Assembly: GCA_014523665.1 (NCBI GenBank)
Contig: JAATVR010000398.1
Location: forward strand, 1 to 15,426
DNA length: 15,426 bases
Source: Nitrososphaerales archaeon TH526
GTDB taxonomy: Archaea > Thermoproteota > Nitrososphaeria > Nitrososphaerales > Nitrososphaeraceae
Direction of reading: 5' to 3'
Both the position numbers and the translations under genes were made by a program. A model generated the notes under the pieces. The model saw only the letters and a list, made by a program, of their open reading frames with translations. It was not told the origin of the DNA and did not search any database. Shown here in pieces: positions 13,546 through 15,426 of this stretch; positions within the stretch are counted from its first letter, which is position 1, and each line of letters begins with the position of its first letter.

Positions 13546-14273
13546 GAATCACAGGTCCAAACTCATTAGGACAACACAGACTCACAGATAGGGTGGTTAT
13601 AGAAAGAATCATTCAAGAAGCAAATCTGGCAAAAACTGAAAAAGTGTTAGAGATCGGCTCAGGAGAGGGAGCTCTCACATCGCATCTTTGTAGGAATGCA
13701 GGCGAAGTGACTTCTGTTGAAATTGATAAGGCCAAATTTGAGTTTGCGAAGCTGAAATTGGCTCACTATAATAATCTTCTGCTGCTGAACATAAATCTCT
13801 TTAGTCATAATTGGATGAGTTTTGAATTTGATGTTTGTGTCTCCAACATTCCCTATTCAAAGAGTAAAGAGACAATACTTTGGTTAAGCAATCTTAAATT
13901 TGATAGGGCAGTAATCATGGTGCAGAAAGAATTCGCAAGAAAACTCCTTTCGATTCCTGGAACGCGATCCTATAGAGCTATTTCCGTAATATGCGAATAC
14001 TGTTTTAATGTTGAAGAATTATTTGATGTTCCTAGTACCTCATTTAGTCCACCGCCCACTGTCTCATCTCAAGTTATTAAATTGGTGCCCTCCGGACGAC
14101 AACTCTCCCACGGGGTAAAAAAGAACATTGTACTATTATTTTCGCAGAAAAGAAGAAATGTTCGCAAGGTTGCATCAGTCCTTGGACTCGATTTCGGTCG
14201 TGACTTATCAAAGAGAATTTGTCAGTCAAGTCCCAATGAGATAGTTGATATAGCCAGGAGCATGAGCATCTGA
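13542..14273 (+). CDS. ksgA: rRNA small-subunit dimethyladenosine transferase KsgA/Dim1
   Basis: SAM-dependent enzyme that dimethylates the two adjacent adenines near the 3' end of 16S rRNA, a late small-subunit maturation step. Visible motifs: LGQHRLTD (9-16, canonical GQNFL-D), LEIGSGEGALT (36-46) for SAM, SVEID with Glu60, the catalytic motif IV SNIPY (101-105, usually NLPY), and the SFSPPPTVSS block (167-176). At 243 residues it is somewhat shorter than the usual 260-280, the loss being at the C-terminal domain. The motif IV form resembles Erm methylases, but the HEAR-like archaeal region (VQKEFARKLL) and gene order favour KsgA/Dim1. ATG start overlaps the DUF655 stop by 4 nt. Confidence 0.92.
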   Translation: MRITGPNSLGQHRLTDRVVIERIIQEANLAKTEKVLEIGSGEGALTSHLCRNAGEVTSVEIDKAKFEFAKLKLAHYNNLLLLNINLFSHNWMSFEFDVCVSNIPYSKSKETILWLSNLKFDRAVIMVQKEFARKLLSIPGTRSYRAISVICEYCFNVEELFDVPSTSFSPPPTVSSQVIKLVPSGRQLSHGVKKNIVLLFSQKRRNVRKVASVLGLDFGRDLSKRICQSSPNEIVDIARSMSI

Positions 14274-14302
14274 AACTACGAAGCCATTGACAGAGAAATG
14301 GT

Positions 14303-14914
14303 ATGATAATGGTTTTCTCCAAAAATTCAGATAACGAATTGAATCGTGGTGTGATTCATAAAATTCACAAATACCAGCCCTCTGACGACACCTACCTCAT
14401 GCTGGACTCGCTGGCAGGATATCGAGGAAATTCAGCATTAGAGATTGGTATCGGGTCAGGAATTATTCTAAGAGAACTATGCAAAAGTTTCTCCCTAGTA
14501 GTGGGAACAGAGATTGATTTCGATGCCTTATCATTTTGCAAGCAATCTAACCGCACAGTAGCGGATTTGATATGCTGTGACGGAGTAAAAGCTCTTGCCT
14601 CCTCGCAGAAATACGACCTTATTGTCAGTAATCCGCCATATCTTCCCTATGAGGACAATGATACTTACGATAGAACCATTTACGGGGGAATAACAGGTTC
14701 GGAGATAGCAATAGAATTCGTCAAATCTGCAGTAAATCTATTGAGCCAACACGGCGCAATTTTGATTCTCTTATCAAGTCTATCCAATTTGTCTCAATTC
14801 TATGACGCCGTAGCGTCTTTGGGGCTTTCTAGAAGAACAATATCAACAAGAAAGCTGTTCTTTGAGTCTCTCTCAGTACAGGAGATTCGATTTCCCTTAG
14901 CGACTAAAATCTGA
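14303..14914 (+). CDS. HemK-like N5-glutamine methyltransferase
   Basis: A 203-residue SAM-dependent methylase of the HemK/PrmC/Mtq2 family, whose known role is methylating the GGQ glutamine of peptide-chain release factors. Motifs: YQPSDDTYLMLDSL (24-37), LEIGIGSGIILREL (46-59) for SAM, acidic Glu70, and the hallmark SNPPYLP (109-115). It lacks the N-terminal helical domain of bacterial PrmC, as expected for the archaeal/eukaryotic Mtq2 form, which works with a Trm112 zinc protein not seen here. Start ATG 14303 is followed by a second ATG two codons later (14309). It ends the cluster and converges with the dehydrogenase gene. The family is firm; release-factor substrate is inference. Confidence 0.92.
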   Translation: MIMVFSKNSDNELNRGVIHKIHKYQPSDDTYLMLDSLAGYRGNSALEIGIGSGIILRELCKSFSLVVGTEIDFDALSFCKQSNRTVADLICCDGVKALASSQKYDLIVSNPPYLPYEDNDTYDRTIYGGITGSEIAIEFVKSAVNLLSQHGAILILLSSLSNLSQFYDAVASLGLSRRTISTRKLFFESLSVQEIRFPLATKI

Positions 14915-14926
14915 ATAGATCAGATT
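14908..14926. terminator. Hairpin between convergent genes
   Basis: AATCTGA-ATAGA-TCAGATT is a perfect 7-bp inverted repeat with a 5-nt loop. It overlaps the TGA (14912-14914) of the methylase gene and lies 12 bp beyond the end of the oppositely directed dehydrogenase gene. On the minus strand it is followed by a short T-run (ATTTTAG), so it best fits a terminator for the dehydrogenase transcript, possibly acting both ways. Confidence 0.45.
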
Positions 14927-14937
14927 AGGGGACGATC

Positions 14938-15426
14938 TCATTTCCTCAATAGATTGGATGATTTCTGCGCTATCTCAGCAGTCATTTGGGAAAGTGATGA
15001 CTCGCCCCCAAGGTCATATGTTACATGCTTTCCCTCCGCAATTATTTTTTCAGTCGCCTCAAAGATTGCGTTTGAGATATCTGTTTCACCCAGATATTTC
15101 ACCAACCAAGCGCCTGAAAGGATAGAAGCTACAGGATTGACTTTATCCATTCCAGAATATTTTGGCGCACTACCATGGGCAGGCTCAAACATCGCATAAC
15201 TTTCTCCGAAATTTCCAGAATATATGTTACCGATTGAACCTACATGACCTGAAGCGCACTCTGAAATTATATCCATAAATAGATTGGTGCTCAAAAGTAT
15301 GTTTCGATTAAATCGTTCAGGATTTTTGACGAGTTGTTGAGTCATGTTGTCCACATAATACTCTTCTACCTCCACATCGTGGAACTGATGACTGATTTTT
15401 TCAACAGAGTTCCAGAATATTCCGTC
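14938..15426 (-). CDS. Isocitrate/isopropylmalate dehydrogenase family, C-terminal part
   Basis: The frame is open to the window edge, so only the last 162 residues are seen and the true start lies outside; the GTG at 15375 is an internal codon. The visible part starts DGIFWNSVEKISHQF and carries YVDNMTQQLVKNPERF (substrate/metal region, then Asn/Gln contacts), NLFMDIISECASGHVGSIG and the NAD(P) loop EPAHGSAPKYSGMDKVNP, all diagnostic of beta-decarboxylating dehydrogenases. They oxidise isocitrate (TCA cycle) or 3-isopropylmalate (leucine synthesis) or a homologue; the specificity residues lie in the missing N-terminal half, so I do not choose between them. It converges with the methylase gene, 23 nt apart. 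Confidence 0.9.
   Translation of the reverse strand, partial: DGIFWNSVEKISHQFHDVEVEEYYVDNMTQQLVKNPERFNRNILLSTNLFMDIISECASGHVGSIGNIYSGNFGESYAMFEPAHGSAPKYSGMDKVNPVASILSGAWLVKYLGETDISNAIFEATEKIIAEGKHVTYDLGGESSLSQMTAEIAQKSSNLLRK

Noticed and set aside
13542..14273. Erm-type antibiotic-resistance methylase
   Set aside because: The NIPY motif recalls Erm, but location between DUF655 and the HemK-like gene and the archaeal central region indicate a housekeeping KsgA/Dim1.

Overview
The window looks like chromosomal DNA of an ammonia-oxidising-type archaeon (Thaumarchaeota/Nitrososphaeria, most likely a soil Nitrososphaera- or Nitrosocosmicus-like lineage). The evidence is gene content: RadA recombinase, ribosomal protein L21e, RNA polymerase subunit F (Rpb4), a DUF655 protein, a KsgA/Dim1 rRNA methylase and a HemK-like methylase in the classic archaeal order, next to a complete early tetrapyrrole operon. 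Promoters look archaeal: AT-rich TATA-like boxes sit about 25-30 bp before start codons, several genes look leaderless, and TTG/GTG starts are common. The lineage assignment is inference from memory of gene families; no search was run.

Layout. (1) 1-1101, plus strand: a small C2H2 zinc-finger protein, then a stand-alone response-regulator receiver whose domain carries a roughly 45-residue insertion containing eight serines encoded by a perfect (TCC)8 tract. (2) 1121-3985, minus strand: sufB then sufD, the scaffold pair of the SUF iron-sulphur assembly system; no sufC is present. (3) 4151-10942, minus strand: seven tightly packed genes, sirC-hemA-hemB-hemL-hemC-cobA-hemD, running from glutamyl-tRNA through 5-aminolevulinate, porphobilinogen, hydroxymethylbilane and uroporphyrinogen III to precorrin-2 and sirohydrochlorin. 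No hemE is present, so the products point to the siroheme/cobalamin/alternative-haem branches. (4) 10943-11220: a divergent intergenic region with promoters for both sides and a possible structured RNA. (5) 11221-14914, plus strand: radA, rpl21e, rpoF, DUF655, ksgA/dim1 and a HemK-like methylase, an information-processing cluster. (6) 14938 to the end, minus strand: the C-terminal part of an isocitrate/isopropylmalate dehydrogenase that converges on the methylase gene.

How the parts fit. HemA, HemL and HemB make porphobilinogen; HemC and HemD build uroporphyrinogen III; CobA methylates it and SirC oxidises precorrin-2. SufB/SufD provide Fe-S clusters needed by many downstream tetrapyrrole enzymes, so regions 2 and 3 form an iron-cofactor neighbourhood. 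I see no mobile element, CRISPR array, tRNA or rRNA. No clearly new system is obvious. The most interesting signals are the receiver with the serine microsatellite, several perfect palindromes placed at promoters (one 10-mer is shared by the sufB and radA upstream regions), and the structured sequence upstream of radA.
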